A stretch of 64,000 nucleotides of DNA from Maricaulis sp048269565 (GCF_048269565.1 NZ_JBLXIK010000001.1:186001-250000), one strand, 5' to 3'; shown: positions 41,524 through 51,556, counted from the stretch's first letter. The notes: generated by a model from the letters alone, not told the origin. Translations and numbers: made by a program.

Positions 41524-42207
41524 TCAGCGCTTGCCGGTGATCTGCCGTTCGGAGCGTTCCTTCTCGACCAGCGGGATGCGATCATCGAGATAGGTATTGA
41601 TCCGGCGCTCCAGCTCGGGGAGATGTTCGGTGAACAGGTGGTTGGCGTCGGGGATGATATCGCGCTGGATCTCGATCCCCTTCTGCACGCGCACCTTGGA
41701 CATCACGCGCTCGACATCTTCGGCCGGCACGATCTTGTCGGCGCCGCCATGGACGATAATGCCCGAGGCCGGGCAGGGGGCGAGGAAGGTGAAGTCATAC
41801 ATATTGGTCGGCGGGGCGACCGAGACGAAGCCGGCGATTTCCGGGCGCCGCATCAAAAGCTGCATACCGACCCAGGCGCCAAAGGAGTGGCCGGCGACCC
41901 AGCAATAGCGCGCCGTGGCATTATAGCCCTGCACCCAGTCGAGCACGGTGGCGGCATCGGACAATTCGCCCAGACCCTGGTCATAGCTGCCCTGGCTGCG
42001 GCCGACGCCGCGGAAATTGAAGCGCAGGGTCGCGAAATTCCGCTTGCGGAACGAGTCATACATCATCTCGACGAGCGGGTTTTCCATGTGCCCGCCACCA
42101 AGCGGATGGGCGTGGAGAATCAGCGCGACGGGGGCTGTCGGGTCTTCGCTCGGGCTGTAACGCCCTTCAAGCCGGCCGGCCGGGCCGGGAATGATTACGT
42201 CAGGCAT
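41524..42207 (-). CDS. Alpha/beta hydrolase
   Basis: A 227-residue hydrolase of the dienelactone-hydrolase/YbgI-like class. The oxyanion-hole block is HAHPLGGGHMENP. The nucleophile elbow is GHSFGAW (Ser at about 108), the Asp is probably in HGGADKIVPAEDV, and the last His is in DANHLF. It is a cytoplasmic esterase-type enzyme of unknown substrate. No signal peptide is present. It is convergent with anmK and stands alone on its strand. Confidence 0.88.
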   Translation of the reverse strand: MPDVIIPGPAGRLEGRYSPSEDPTAPVALILHAHPLGGGHMENPLVEMMYDSFRKRNFATLRFNFRGVGRSQGSYDQGLGELSDAATVLDWVQGYNATARYCWVAGHSFGAWVGMQLLMRRPEIAGFVSVAPPTNMYDFTFLAPCPASGIIVHGGADKIVPAEDVERVMSKVRVQKGIEIQRDIIPDANHLFTEHLPELERRINTYLDDRIPLVEKERSERQITGKR

Positions 42208-42297
42208 TCAGTCTCGCCTTCCTGGGTGGTACCAATGATTTCGTGCAGCCATGCGGCAAATCGCGCCTTGTAACAGCACGGAACCGGGGCCATATAC

Positions 42298-42326
42298 TTG
42301 ACTAACCTACTCGGATATTGGACTCG
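42298..42326 (+). promoter_or_regulatory. Putative iscR/suf promoter with IscR-type box
   Basis: TTGACT (42298-42303) overlaps an imperfect inverted repeat, GACTA and TACTC (42300-42312), followed by CGGATATTGG. The spacing to GATATT is only 10 bp, nearer the short spacings seen in Caulobacter housekeeping promoters than to 17. The element resembles operator sequences proposed for IscR-type Rrf2 proteins upstream of alphaproteobacterial suf clusters. This is from memory and unproven. Confidence 0.4.
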
Positions 42327-42415
42327 CATGCTCACAAGCGAGCGCTCGCCCTTCCGAAGGGGCGGGTCTTAGCATGATCGGGATGCCAGATGCGAGTGTT
42401 TAAGGAGGCAAACGC

Positions 42416-42898
42416 ATGAAGCTAAGCACCAAGGGACGTTACGCCGTGATGGCGATGGCCGACCTTGCCGCTGCGAGCGGCGGCGGGCCGGTGACGCTGG
42501 CGGAAATTGCCTCGCGCCAGTCGATCTCATTATCCTATCTGGAACAACTGTTTGCCAAGCTGCGCCGGGCCGATGTCGTCACCAGTGTGCGCGGGCCGGG
42601 CGGTGGATATCGCCTCAGCCGTCAGGCCGGCGAGATTCGTATTTCCGATATCATTGTCGCCGTTGACGAGCCGCTGCGTGCAACGCGCTGCTCCAACGCC
42701 AAGGGCTGTCTGGCCGATGGCCGCCGCTGTGTCACCCATGATCTCTGGGATGAGCTGAGCCGGCATATCTTCCTCTTCCTCAGTTCGGTGACCCTGGAAG
42801 ACGTTACCCAGCGCCGCGTCCAGGGCTCGGCCAGCGGTGCCAGCGGCCGGCTTGATCGCGCCGTCAGCCTGTTGATGAATCACGAGGCGGCTGAATAG
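42416..42898 (+). CDS. iscR: Rrf2-family Fe-S regulator IscR
   Basis: 160 residues with a strong AAGGAGG before the ATG. The winged helix at the N-terminus (MKLSTKGRYAVMAM, then LAEIASRQSISLSYLEQLF) is typical of Rrf2 proteins. The cluster-binding cysteines C92, C98 and C105 plus H108 match the IscR pattern (C92, C98, C104, H107 in Escherichia coli), so it should hold a 2Fe-2S cluster. It opens the suf operon and would repress it when cluster supply is good. The downstream desulfurase starts four bases after its stop. Confidence 0.93.
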   Translation: MKLSTKGRYAVMAMADLAAASGGGPVTLAEIASRQSISLSYLEQLFAKLRRADVVTSVRGPGGGYRLSRQAGEIRISDIIVAVDEPLRATRCSNAKGCLADGRRCVTHDLWDELSRHIFLFLSSVTLEDVTQRRVQGSASGASGRLDRAVSLLMNHEAAE

Positions 42899-42902
42899 CG
42901 CC

Positions 42903-44054
42903 ATGCGGGTCTATCTCGATCATAATGCGAGTACGGCGATCCGGCCGGAAGTGGTCGCGGCGATGGCGGACGCCATGAGCCGGACTGCCAATCCCTCCTC
43001 GGTGCACCGCGACGGCCAGATCGCCGCGCGCGCCGTCGAGGAAGTGCGCCGCCTGGTCGGGCGGCAGCTGTGCGCGCGGGCCGAGGATGTGATTTTCACC
43101 TCCGGCGGCACCGAAGCGACAAATCTGGCACTCCATTCCGCGATCGATGCCGGCAATGCCCGGCGTCTGATCGTTTCGGCGCTCGAGCATGAGGCGATTG
43201 CCGCGACGGCGCGCGCCTCCGGCCTGCCGGTCGAGACCCTGCCGGTGACGCGCGACGGGCTGGCCGATCTGGCCTGGCTGGAAAAGCGGCTGGCGAACTG
43301 GAATGTCGAGCAGGACGGACGCCCCGTCCTCGCCCTGATGCTGGCCAATAACGAGATCGGCACCATCCAGCCGGTCGCCGAGGCCGCGGCTCTGATCCAT
43401 GCGCATGACGGGTTGATGATCGTTGATGCCATCCAGGCCGTCGGCAAGATCGCGGTCGATTTTGCCGCGCTCGGTGCGGACTATATGGCGATCTCGGCGC
43501 ACAAGTTTGGCGGGCCGCAGGGCAGTGGCGCCCTGATTGCCGCCTGCAATGCCCCGCTCTCGCGCCATCATCATGGCGGTGGCCAGGAGAAGGGCCGCCG
43601 CGGCGGCACGCTCAATGTGGCCGGCATCACCGGCCTCGGCCGGGCGCTGGAACTGGCTGTTGCCGATCTCGACAATTTCGCCGGTCTGGCAAACTGGCGT
43701 GATGGGCTGGCCGCCAAGCTGAAGGCGGCAGCGCCGGAGATTGAAATCCTCGGTGAGGGCGCGCCGCGCCTGCCCAATACGCTGTCCATCGCGCATCCGT
43801 CCTGGAAGGGCGAGACGCAGGTGATGGCGATGGATCTGGCGCATATCTCGATCAGCGCCGGCTCGGCCTGTTCCTCCGGCAAGGCGCGCGGCTCCAAGGC
43901 GGGCCTGGCGCTGGGCCTCGAGACAGGACCCGCCGAAGGCGTGGTCCGGATCAGCCTTGGCTGGACCTCCAATGAATCCGACATCGATGCGTTCGCGCGC
44001 GCCTGGACGGCCGCGCACGCCCGCATTGCCCCGAAACTTGACGTGAACGCCTGA
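42903..44054 (+). CDS. Cysteine desulfurase, class I (IscS/NifS-like)
   Basis: A 383-residue PLP enzyme converting cysteine to alanine and enzyme-bound persulfide. The N-terminal block is VYLDHNASTAIRP. The PLP lysine is K201 in SAHKFGGPQG. The catalytic cysteine is C323 in the long-loop motif ISAGSACSSG, which marks class I (IscS/NifS) rather than SufS. It is the second gene of the suf operon, coupled to iscR. The operon therefore has two desulfurases, this one and SufS. Confidence 0.95.
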   Translation: MRVYLDHNASTAIRPEVVAAMADAMSRTANPSSVHRDGQIAARAVEEVRRLVGRQLCARAEDVIFTSGGTEATNLALHSAIDAGNARRLIVSALEHEAIAATARASGLPVETLPVTRDGLADLAWLEKRLANWNVEQDGRPVLALMLANNEIGTIQPVAEAAALIHAHDGLMIVDAIQAVGKIAVDFAALGADYMAISAHKFGGPQGSGALIAACNAPLSRHHHGGGQEKGRRGGTLNVAGITGLGRALELAVADLDNFAGLANWRDGLAAKLKAAAPEIEILGEGAPRLPNTLSIAHPSWKGETQVMAMDLAHISISAGSACSSGKARGSKAGLALGLETGPAEGVVRISLGWTSNESDIDAFARAWTAAHARIAPKLDVNA

Positions 44055-44068
44055 AGGCGAAGAGAAAC

Positions 44069-45544
44069 ATGGCAGCGATCAAACAGACCATCGATGATGT
44101 CCGCGAGCTGGAATCCGGCAAGTACAAGTATGGCTTCACGACCGATGTCGAACAGGACATCGCGCCCAAGGGCCTGAACACCGACATCATCCGCTATATC
44201 TCGGCTTCCAAGGACGAACCCGAATGGATGCTCGACTGGCGCCTGGCCGCCTATGAGCGCTTCCAGGAGATGGAAAGCCCGCAATGGGCCAATGTCCGTT
44301 TCCCCGAGATCGACTACCAGAATATCCGCTATTATGCCGGCGCCAAGGCGGGCGTGAAATACGACTCGATCGATGATGTGCCCGAGGAGATCCTCGCCGA
44401 TTTCGCCAAGCTGGGCATTCCGCTGCGCGAGCAGGAAGTCCTGCTCGGGGTGAAGGGTTCGGAGAACAAGGTGGCGGTTGATGCCGTGTTCGACAGCGTC
44501 TCCGTCGTCACCACCTTCAAGGCCGAACTGGCCAAGGCCGGCGTCATCTTCTGCCCGATCTCTGAGGCCCTGCGCGATCATCCCGAGCTGGTGAAGAAAT
44601 ATCTCGGCTCGGTGGTTCCGGCTTCCGACAATTTCTTCGCGACGCTCAATTCGGCGGTCTTTTCCGACGGTTCCTTCGTCTATGTGCCGCCCGGCGTGCG
44701 CTGCCCGATGGAGCTCTCGACCTATTTCCGCATGAATGCCGAAGGCACCGGCCAGTTCGAGCGCACCCTGATCATTGCCGACAAGGGCGCTTACGTCTCC
44801 TATCTGGAAGGCTGCACCGCGCCGATGCGCGACGAGAACCAGCTCCACGCTGCCGTGGTCGAACTGGTGGCGCTCGACGATGCCGAGATCAAATACTCCA
44901 CCGTGCAGAACTGGTGGCCCGGCGATGCCGACGGCAAGGGCGGTGTCTATAATTTCGTCACCAAGCGCGGCGATTGCCGCGGCAAGAATGCCAAGATCTC
45001 CTGGACCCAGGTCGAAACCGGCTCGGCGATCACCTGGAAATACCCGTCCTGCATCCTGCGCGGCGAGAATTCGCGTGGCGAATTCTATTCCATCGCCGTC
45101 ACAAACGGGCATCAACAGGCCGATACCGGCACCAAGATGATCCATCTCGGCAAGGGCTCGACCAGCCGCATCATTTCCAAGGGCATATCGGCGGGCAAGT
45201 CCGACCAGACCTATCGCGGTCTGGTCTCGGTGCATGCGAAAGCGGAAGGCGCGCGCAATTTCACCCAGTGCGACAGCCTGTTGATCGGCGACACATGCGG
45301 TGCCCACACCGTGCCCTATATCGAATGCAAGACGCCGAAAGCCATTCTCGAGCACGAGGCGACGACAACGCGCCTCTCCGAAGACCAGCTCTTCTACGCC
45401 CGCCAGCGCGGCCTTTCCGAGGAGCAGGCGACGGCGCTGCTGGTCAATGGTTTCGTGCGCGACGTGTTGCAGCAATTGCCGATGGAATTTGCCGTCGAGG
45501 CGCAAAAGCTCCTCGCGGTCAGCCTTGAGGGGAGTGTGGGATGA
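44069..45544 (+). CDS. sufB: Fe-S assembly scaffold SufB
   Basis: A 491-residue central scaffold subunit of the SufBC2D complex, where the cluster is built. The beta-helix core carries characteristic stretches: YVPPGVRCPMELSTYFRMN, VSYLEGCTAP and HAKAEGARNFTQCDSLLIG. CGAHTVPYIECK near the C-terminus contains conserved cysteines. The stop overlaps the start of the next gene (ATGA), so a lipoprotein gene is coupled directly to sufB. Confidence 0.97.
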   Translation: MAAIKQTIDDVRELESGKYKYGFTTDVEQDIAPKGLNTDIIRYISASKDEPEWMLDWRLAAYERFQEMESPQWANVRFPEIDYQNIRYYAGAKAGVKYDSIDDVPEEILADFAKLGIPLREQEVLLGVKGSENKVAVDAVFDSVSVVTTFKAELAKAGVIFCPISEALRDHPELVKKYLGSVVPASDNFFATLNSAVFSDGSFVYVPPGVRCPMELSTYFRMNAEGTGQFERTLIIADKGAYVSYLEGCTAPMRDENQLHAAVVELVALDDAEIKYSTVQNWWPGDADGKGGVYNFVTKRGDCRGKNAKISWTQVETGSAITWKYPSCILRGENSRGEFYSIAVTNGHQQADTGTKMIHLGKGSTSRIISKGISAGKSDQTYRGLVSVHAKAEGARNFTQCDSLLIGDTCGAHTVPYIECKTPKAILEHEATTTRLSEDQLFYARQRGLSEEQATALLVNGFVRDVLQQLPMEFAVEAQKLLAVSLEGSVG

Positions 45545-46257
45545 ATACGTTCGGGAAACTGACACTGCTGGTTGCAGCGGTGCTGGCTCTGGGTGCCTGC
45601 GATACAGCGCGCGATGCGGTGATGCCTGCGGCGCATGCTGAAAAAACGCCTCAGGCGGAAGCCTCCGAGCGCGGCGGCGATGCCTGGTGCGATGAATTCG
45701 CGGACGGCGAGGGCGCCTCGACCGATTGCGCCCTGCGTGTCGATGATCGGCGCTTTGTCTATCTCGATTATCTGACCGATGAGGATGGCTATGCCTCGCA
45801 ACTGGTGTTGACGCAGCACAGCTTTGCCGGCGACTTGCTGGCGACGTCCGAGGCGATCGATGTCGAGCCGGTTTATGGTGTGGCAGCCTTGCGCGACCTT
45901 GACGGCGATGGCGCGGTCGAACTGGTGATCCCGCTCTTCGCCGGCAATGTGAACACGGTGTTCGCGGTCTGGCGCGAGGATGCGACCGGCCTTTTTGCGC
46001 CGGCCGGGGAGCTCTCCAGCTATGGCATCGACAGCCTGGAAGCGCGTGACGGACTGGTTATCGCCCCGTCGCGCGGCAGCGCTGTCACCTATTACGAGAC
46101 TGCCTCGCGCTTCGGTCCTGACGGGCTCGAGACGGTCTATGAGCTTGAGATGGACTATAGCCAGCGCGCCTGCCAGCTGACCTATACGGCCGGTCTGGAA
46201 GACGCCGGCATTGACGGTGACGCACTGGTCACCGCTTGCGAAGACCGTGAGTGGTAG
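45541..46257 (+). CDS. Lipoprotein of unknown function in suf operon (paralogue A)
   Basis: 238 residues. The signal peptide ends in a lipobox, LALGAC (Cys near residue 20), so it is a predicted lipoprotein. The mature part shares conserved blocks with the next gene: WCDE, STDCAL, an ALRDLDGDG acidic loop like a calcium-binding EF-hand/dockerin-type loop, GNVNT, YET.SR, and a final AC..REW. Four cysteines are conserved in the pair, possibly two disulfides. It overlaps sufB by four bases. I do not recognise a known family. Location and coupling suggest, but do not prove, a link to Fe-S or iron metabolism. Confidence 0.8.
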   Translation: MNTFGKLTLLVAAVLALGACDTARDAVMPAAHAEKTPQAEASERGGDAWCDEFADGEGASTDCALRVDDRRFVYLDYLTDEDGYASQLVLTQHSFAGDLLATSEAIDVEPVYGVAALRDLDGDGAVELVIPLFAGNVNTVFAVWREDATGLFAPAGELSSYGIDSLEARDGLVIAPSRGSAVTYYETASRFGPDGLETVYELEMDYSQRACQLTYTAGLEDAGIDGDALVTACEDREW

Positions 46258-46301
46258 GATCGATGTCTGCCATCGACCAGAAGATCCCCAGGGAGGGGAA
46301 A

Positions 46302-46979
46302 ATGAGCCTGAAGAACCGCATTTTACTGGCGCTTGCGAGCTGTGCCCTGATCGGCGGCGCGGGCTGTACCCAGGGTTTTGACCAGCCGGACTTTGTCCAT
46401 GACGAAGGTCAGCCCTGGTGCGACGAGCTGGAGGCGGGCCGCGGTTCGACCGATTGCGCGCTCGTGCTTGGCGAGGACCACCTCATCTTCTTCCAGTACG
46501 CACCGTCCAGCCAGGGCTCACGCCTGATGGTCAATCTCAACACGCTCGAGGGCCAGGAAGTGCAAAGCTTCGGCCCGATCACCATCGAGGGCACCATGGC
46601 CAGCCCGGCCCTGCGCGACATCAATGATGACGAGCGCGAGGAATTGTTCATCCCGCTGCTGACCGGCAATGTGAACACGCTCTATTCCGTCTGGCAGCAG
46701 GATGATGAAGGCCTGTTCCACCGCGCCGGCGAATTATCGGGCTTTGATATTGACGGTTTCGAACTGCGCAATGGCCTGGTGATCACCCATTCACGCGGCG
46801 ACGCGGCAACCTCCTACGAGACCGGCAGCCGCCTGACGCCCGACGGGCTCGGCACCGTCTATGAGATGCTGATCGACTATGCCGCCCGCGATTGCCGCCT
46901 GCTCGACCAGAGCGGTCTGGCGGCTGTGCGGATGTCGGCAGAGGCCATTGTCGCGGCCTGTGAAAGCCGGGACTGGTGA
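46302..46979 (+). CDS. Lipoprotein of unknown function in suf operon (paralogue B)
   Basis: 225 residues from the ATG at 46302, which has GGGAGGGG upstream; earlier in-frame ATGs (46251, 46263) give a poor N-terminus. The signal peptide ends in a lipobox, IGGAGC. The mature part repeats the plan of the upstream gene: WCDELE, STDCAL, ALRDINDDE, LTGNVNT, AGELSGF, YETGSRLTPDGL and AACESRDW. It is thus a tandem duplicate that has diverged considerably. The acidic loop lost the Gly of DGDG, so metal binding may differ. Function unknown. Confidence 0.8.
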   Translation: MSLKNRILLALASCALIGGAGCTQGFDQPDFVHDEGQPWCDELEAGRGSTDCALVLGEDHLIFFQYAPSSQGSRLMVNLNTLEGQEVQSFGPITIEGTMASPALRDINDDEREELFIPLLTGNVNTLYSVWQQDDEGLFHRAGELSGFDIDGFELRNGLVITHSRGDAATSYETGSRLTPDGLGTVYEMLIDYAARDCRLLDQSGLAAVRMSAEAIVAACESRDW

Positions 46980-47045
46980 GCCTGGCCAAGACTTGAATCC
47001 TGGCGGATTTCGCCAACCGAAACTGATGATTGCAAGAGAGTAAAA

Positions 47046-47806
<761 letters not shown>

Positions 47807-47810
<4 letters not shown>

Positions 47811-48841
47811 GCATGGGCGCGATCAAACCCGTCGCGGCCGAAACCGCCCTGATCGAGGCGCTCGACGGCGCCACCGGCTGGCTGGCGCAATTGCGTGAAG
47901 CGACCCGCATCCAGGGCCTGCCGACGCGCCGCAACGAGATGTGGAAATGGTCGGACCTGCGCCGCGCCGCCGGCGAGATCTCCACGGCCGGCACCATGAC
48001 GGTGACCGGTGCCGCTGGCGACGTGCTGGAGCCCGCAGATGGCGAAACCGTCGAGCTGGGTGTGTCGGCCAGCGCCGGTGCCAGTGCCGCAGCCCTGAGC
48101 CTCAAAGTGAAATCGGGGCGCTCGGTCACCCTGGTCGAACGTTATGAAGGCGAGGCCGGCTCGCTGGGCAATTTCCACCTCGACATCACGGTCGAGGACG
48201 GCGCGCGGCTGGAACGGATCTGTATTCATGACGAGACGGAAGCGGGCGTCCTGATCGCTTCGGCCAGCATTGGTCTCGCCACCCACGCGCATCTGAGCCA
48301 GATCGCGCTCGCCTTTGGCGGCAAGCTGGTGCGCAATGAAACCCATATCGCCCATGCCGGCGAGCACTCCGAGGCGCATCTGCACGGGGTGTATCTGCTC
48401 GATGAAGGCCGCCATTTCGATTACACGAGCTCGGTCCACCATACCGGCCCCGGCGGTATCACGCGCCAGCTGGTGAAGGGCGCCGTTGCGGCCCATGCCC
48501 GCGGTGTCTTCCAGGGCAAGTTCAAGGTCGACCGCGCCGCCCAGCTCACCGATGCGAAGATGACCCATCGCGCCCTGATGCTCGATGACCGTGCCGAGAT
48601 CGACGCCAAGCCGGAGCTGGAAATCTATGCCGACAATGTCCAGTGCGCCCATGGCAATGCCATCGGTACCCTCGACGAGACGGCGCTGTTCTATATGCGC
48701 CAGCGCGGCATTCCGCTGGTGCAGGCGCGGGCCCTGCTGATCGAGAGCTATCTCGCCGAGCCGCTCGATTTCGTCAGTGATGAAGCCCTGCGCGATGCTC
48801 TGCGGGCACGGCTGCAAAAGCGATTGAGGGCGATCTCATGA
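47807..48841 (+). CDS. sufD: Fe-S assembly protein SufD
   Basis: A 344-residue partner of SufB in the scaffold. The start is GTG at 47807 overlapping the sufC stop; an in-frame ATG at 47813 is equally possible. The N-terminal part (RRNEMWKWSDLRRA) and the beta-helix block CAHGNAIGTLDETALFYM with its conserved Cys-x-His are typical of SufD. It overlaps sufS at its own end, so sufC-sufD-sufS form a tightly overlapped run. Confidence 0.95.
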
Positions 48842-50082
48842 CGGCTCAGCCCGAAACCGTGACCGCGCCGCTCAATATCCCGGCGATCCGCAATGAATTC
48901 CCGATCCTGCAGCGCGAGATCAATGGCCAGCCGCTGGTCTATCTCGACAGTGCAGCCTCGGCGCAAAAGCCCGAATTCGTCATCGAGAGCGTCGCCGGCG
49001 TCTATCGCAGCTTCTACGCCAATGTGCATCGCGGGCTGCATACACTGGCCAATGAATCGACCGAGGCGTTTGAACTGGCGCGCGATGATGTGCGCCGTTT
49101 CCTCAATGCGCAGCGCACGGAAGAGATCGTCTTCACCCGCGGATCGACCGAGGCGATCAATCTTCTCGCCCACTCTTTCGGCCAGGGCCTGGTCGCTGGC
49201 GACGAGATAATCGTCAGCCGGATGGAGCATCACTCCAATATCGTGCCGTGGAGAATGCTGGCCGATGCCAAGGGCTTGACCCTGAGGTGGGCGGACGTGA
49301 CGCCGGCCGGCGAGCTGGATTATCCACAGTTGGCAGACATGGTTAACGCGAAGACAAAACTGATCGCGATCAGCCATATGTCCAATGTGCTCGGCACCAT
49401 CAACAATGCCGCCCGCATCATGGAAATTGCCCGCGCGAGCGGCGTGCCCGTCCTGTTCGACGGCTCGCAATCAGCCGTCCATATCCCGGTCGATGTGCAG
49501 GAACTGGGCTGCGATTTCTTCGTCTTCACCGGCCACAAGCTCTACGGGCCGTCGGGCATTGGCGTGCTCTACGCCAAGGGGGACTGGCTTGATCGTCTGC
49601 CACCCTTCATGGGCGGCGGCGAGATGATTGCCGATGTCTATGAGGACCGGCTGACCTTTGCCGATCCGCCGCACAAGTTTGAAGCCGGCACGCCGCCCAT
49701 CGCCGATGCGATCGGGCTTGGCGCTGCGATCCGCTGGCTCGAGCGCCATGACCGCGCTGCCATCATGGAACATGAGCGCGCGCTGATGGACCGCGCCGTC
49801 ACCGGCATGGCGCAAATCGAGGGTGTGCGCATGATCGGCACCGCCCAGGAGAAGGGCGCCATCATCAGCTTTGCCATGGACGGGGCCCATCCCCACGACA
49901 TCGCGCAAATCCTCGACAAATACGGCATTGCCGTGCGGGCCGGGCATCATTGCGCCCAGCCCTTGATGCGCCATATGGGCGTCAGCGCCACGGCGCGTGC
50001 GAGTTTTGCCATCTACAACACGATCGAAGAGGCCGATGCGTTTGTCGACGCATTGAAAAAGGCCCGCGAATTCCTCATCTAG
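48838..50082 (+). CDS. sufS: Cysteine desulfurase SufS (class II)
   Basis: A 414-residue PLP enzyme providing sulfur to SufBCD. The PLP lysine is K234 in FTGHKLYGPSG. The catalytic cysteine is C372 in AGHHCAQPLM, in the short loop typical of class II (SufS/CsdA). Such enzymes normally need SufE or SufU as sulfur acceptor; neither is in this window. It overlaps sufD by four bases and is followed by sufT after eight bases. Confidence 0.96.
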   Translation: MTAQPETVTAPLNIPAIRNEFPILQREINGQPLVYLDSAASAQKPEFVIESVAGVYRSFYANVHRGLHTLANESTEAFELARDDVRRFLNAQRTEEIVFTRGSTEAINLLAHSFGQGLVAGDEIIVSRMEHHSNIVPWRMLADAKGLTLRWADVTPAGELDYPQLADMVNAKTKLIAISHMSNVLGTINNAARIMEIARASGVPVLFDGSQSAVHIPVDVQELGCDFFVFTGHKLYGPSGIGVLYAKGDWLDRLPPFMGGGEMIADVYEDRLTFADPPHKFEAGTPPIADAIGLGAAIRWLERHDRAAIMEHERALMDRAVTGMAQIEGVRMIGTAQEKGAIISFAMDGAHPHDIAQILDKYGIAVRAGHHCAQPLMRHMGVSATARASFAIYNTIEEADAFVDALKKAREFLI

Positions 50083-50090
50083 GTATGACC

Positions 50091-50525
50091 ATGACCGATA
50101 ACACCACACGAGACGTGATCGATCTTTCCGGATCGCCCGCCATGACAACCCAGGCGCCTGCGGCTGCGAGCGAGCCTGTGGCCGATGCCGTGAAGCCGGA
50201 GCCGATCCCGGTCGAGGAACTGGCGAAGATCACCGACGAGGTCATCGTCCAGCTCAAGACCGTCTATGACCCGGAAATCCCGGTCGACATCTATGAGCTC
50301 GGCCTGATCTACAAGGTCGATCTGGAAGACGACCGCACGCTGAAAGTCGTGATGTCGCTGACCGCGCCGGGCTGTCCTGTGGCCGGCGAGATGCCGGGCT
50401 GGGTGCAGGAAGCGGTCGAGCGCGTCGAGGGCGTCAACAAGGCCGAGGTCGAACTGACCTTCGATCCGCCCTGGACACCGGACCGGATGTCCGACGAGGC
50501 GCGGCTTTCCCTGAACATGTTTTGA
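50091..50525 (+). CDS. sufT: SufT (DUF59/MIP18-type Fe-S maturation protein)
   Basis: 144 residues from the ATG at 50091, chosen because AGG lies seven bases before it; the ATG at 50085 is close behind. A disordered N-terminal ~35 residues is followed by the DUF59 domain: VYDPEIPVDIYELGLIY, then MSLTAPGCPVAGEMP with the conserved Cys, and FDPPWTPDRMSDEARLSL. SufT helps to mature Fe-S proteins, especially under high demand. It overlaps or abuts sufA. Confidence 0.92.
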   Translation: MTDNTTRDVIDLSGSPAMTTQAPAAASEPVADAVKPEPIPVEELAKITDEVIVQLKTVYDPEIPVDIYELGLIYKVDLEDDRTLKVVMSLTAPGCPVAGEMPGWVQEAVERVEGVNKAEVELTFDPPWTPDRMSDEARLSLNMF

Positions 50526-50542
50526 CGGACGGAAAACCCATT

Positions 50543-50902
50543 ATGGCACGACGTGAAAGACCCAAGGCCGTCACCCTGTCCGAAGCGGCAGCGGCGCGAG
50601 TCAAGGCGATCATGGCCCAGCGCGGCGCCGGATTTCTGCGTGTCGGGGTCAAGAATGGCGGCTGTGCCGGCATGGAATATGTGATGGATTATGTCGAGGC
50701 GCCGGAGGCGCTCGACGAGCGCGTCGAGGACAAGGGCGTGGAAATCGTACTGGAATCCAAGGCCTTGCTCTTCCTGCTCGGTACCGAGCTCGATTACGAG
50801 ACCACGGCGCTGCATTCCAAATTCGTGTTCCGCAATCCCAACCAGACCGATGCCTGCGGCTGTGGCGAGAGCGTTACCATCGTGCCGGTGCGCGAGCACT
50901 GA
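50543..50902 (+). CDS. sufA: A-type Fe-S carrier SufA
   Basis: 119 residues from the ATG at 50543, with GGACGGAAAA upstream; a TTG at 50522 overlapping sufT is possible but less likely. It is an A-type carrier that transfers clusters from SufBCD to target apoproteins. The three cluster cysteines are C41 in NGGCAGMEY and C105/C107 in ACGCGES, the invariant family pattern. It is the last recognisable suf gene. The GST-like gene starts two bases after it. Confidence 0.95.
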   Translation: MARRERPKAVTLSEAAAARVKAIMAQRGAGFLRVGVKNGGCAGMEYVMDYVEAPEALDERVEDKGVEIVLESKALLFLLGTELDYETTALHSKFVFRNPNQTDACGCGESVTIVPVREH

Positions 50903-50904
50903 CC

Positions 50905-51492
50905 ATGCTGCAGCTGATCTATTCGCCGACCTCGCCCTATGCCCGCAAATGCCGGATCCTGGTGCGCGAGCTGGGGCTGCAGGGCAGGGTCAGCGAAATT
51001 GCCGACAACCCGTTCGACGATACCGACACCCTGTTGCAGGCCAATCCGCTCGGGCGCGTGCCCTGTCTGGTGCTCGATGATGGCCGCGCGCTGACCGAGA
51101 GCGCCGTGATCGCTGCCTGGCTCAATGAGCAGGCTGCAGCGCCATGGCCGTCGGACTGGGATGATCGCCGCCTGGAGGCGCTGGGCGGCGGCCTGCTCGA
51201 CCTCGCCGTCGCGCGGCGGGTCGAGATGGTGCGCGATGAGGCGATCTACAGCGCCCATTGGCTCGGCCGGCGCGAACGCGGCATCGCGCGAACGCTGGAC
51301 GCGCTGGAGCGCGAGTGTGCGGTGGCAATCGAGCCGCTCAGCCTTGGCGCCCTGACGATCGCCCTGGCGCTGGATTATCTGGATTTCCGCTATCCGGAGA
51401 GCCAGTGGCGCACACAAGGGCCGCGGCTGGAAGCCCTGCATGCCGCCTGGTTCGGGCGCGACAGCTTCATCGCGACAGCCCCGCCGCTCTGA
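50905..51492 (+). CDS. Glutathione S-transferase-like protein
   Basis: 195 residues. The N-terminal thioredoxin-like half (LIYSPTSPYARKCRILV) has a Ser-Pro-x-x-x-Lys-Cys arrangement similar to GST N-domains. NPLGRVPCLVLDDG with LTESAVIAAWL is the glutathione-binding cis-Pro and ESxxI region. The C-terminal half is helical. It is the final gene of the suf operon, two bases after sufA, and is followed by a terminator. Such genes are common passengers in alphaproteobacterial clusters; the substrate is unknown. Confidence 0.88.
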   Translation: MLQLIYSPTSPYARKCRILVRELGLQGRVSEIADNPFDDTDTLLQANPLGRVPCLVLDDGRALTESAVIAAWLNEQAAAPWPSDWDDRRLEALGGGLLDLAVARRVEMVRDEAIYSAHWLGRRERGIARTLDALERECAVAIEPLSLGALTIALALDYLDFRYPESQWRTQGPRLEALHAAWFGRDSFIATAPPL

Positions 51493-51500
51493 CACGAAAA

Positions 51501-51527
51501 CGCCGCCCGTTTCGGGGCGGCGTCTTC
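51501..51527 (+). terminator. Terminator of the suf operon
   Basis: The arms CGCCGCCC (51501-51508) and GGGCGGCG (51515-51522) around a short loop, then TCTTC. It lies nine bases after the GST-like stop and before the convergent GGDEF gene. Confidence 0.78.
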
Positions 51528-51556
51528 AATCAAGCTGTATCCCGCTTCGGGCCTGA

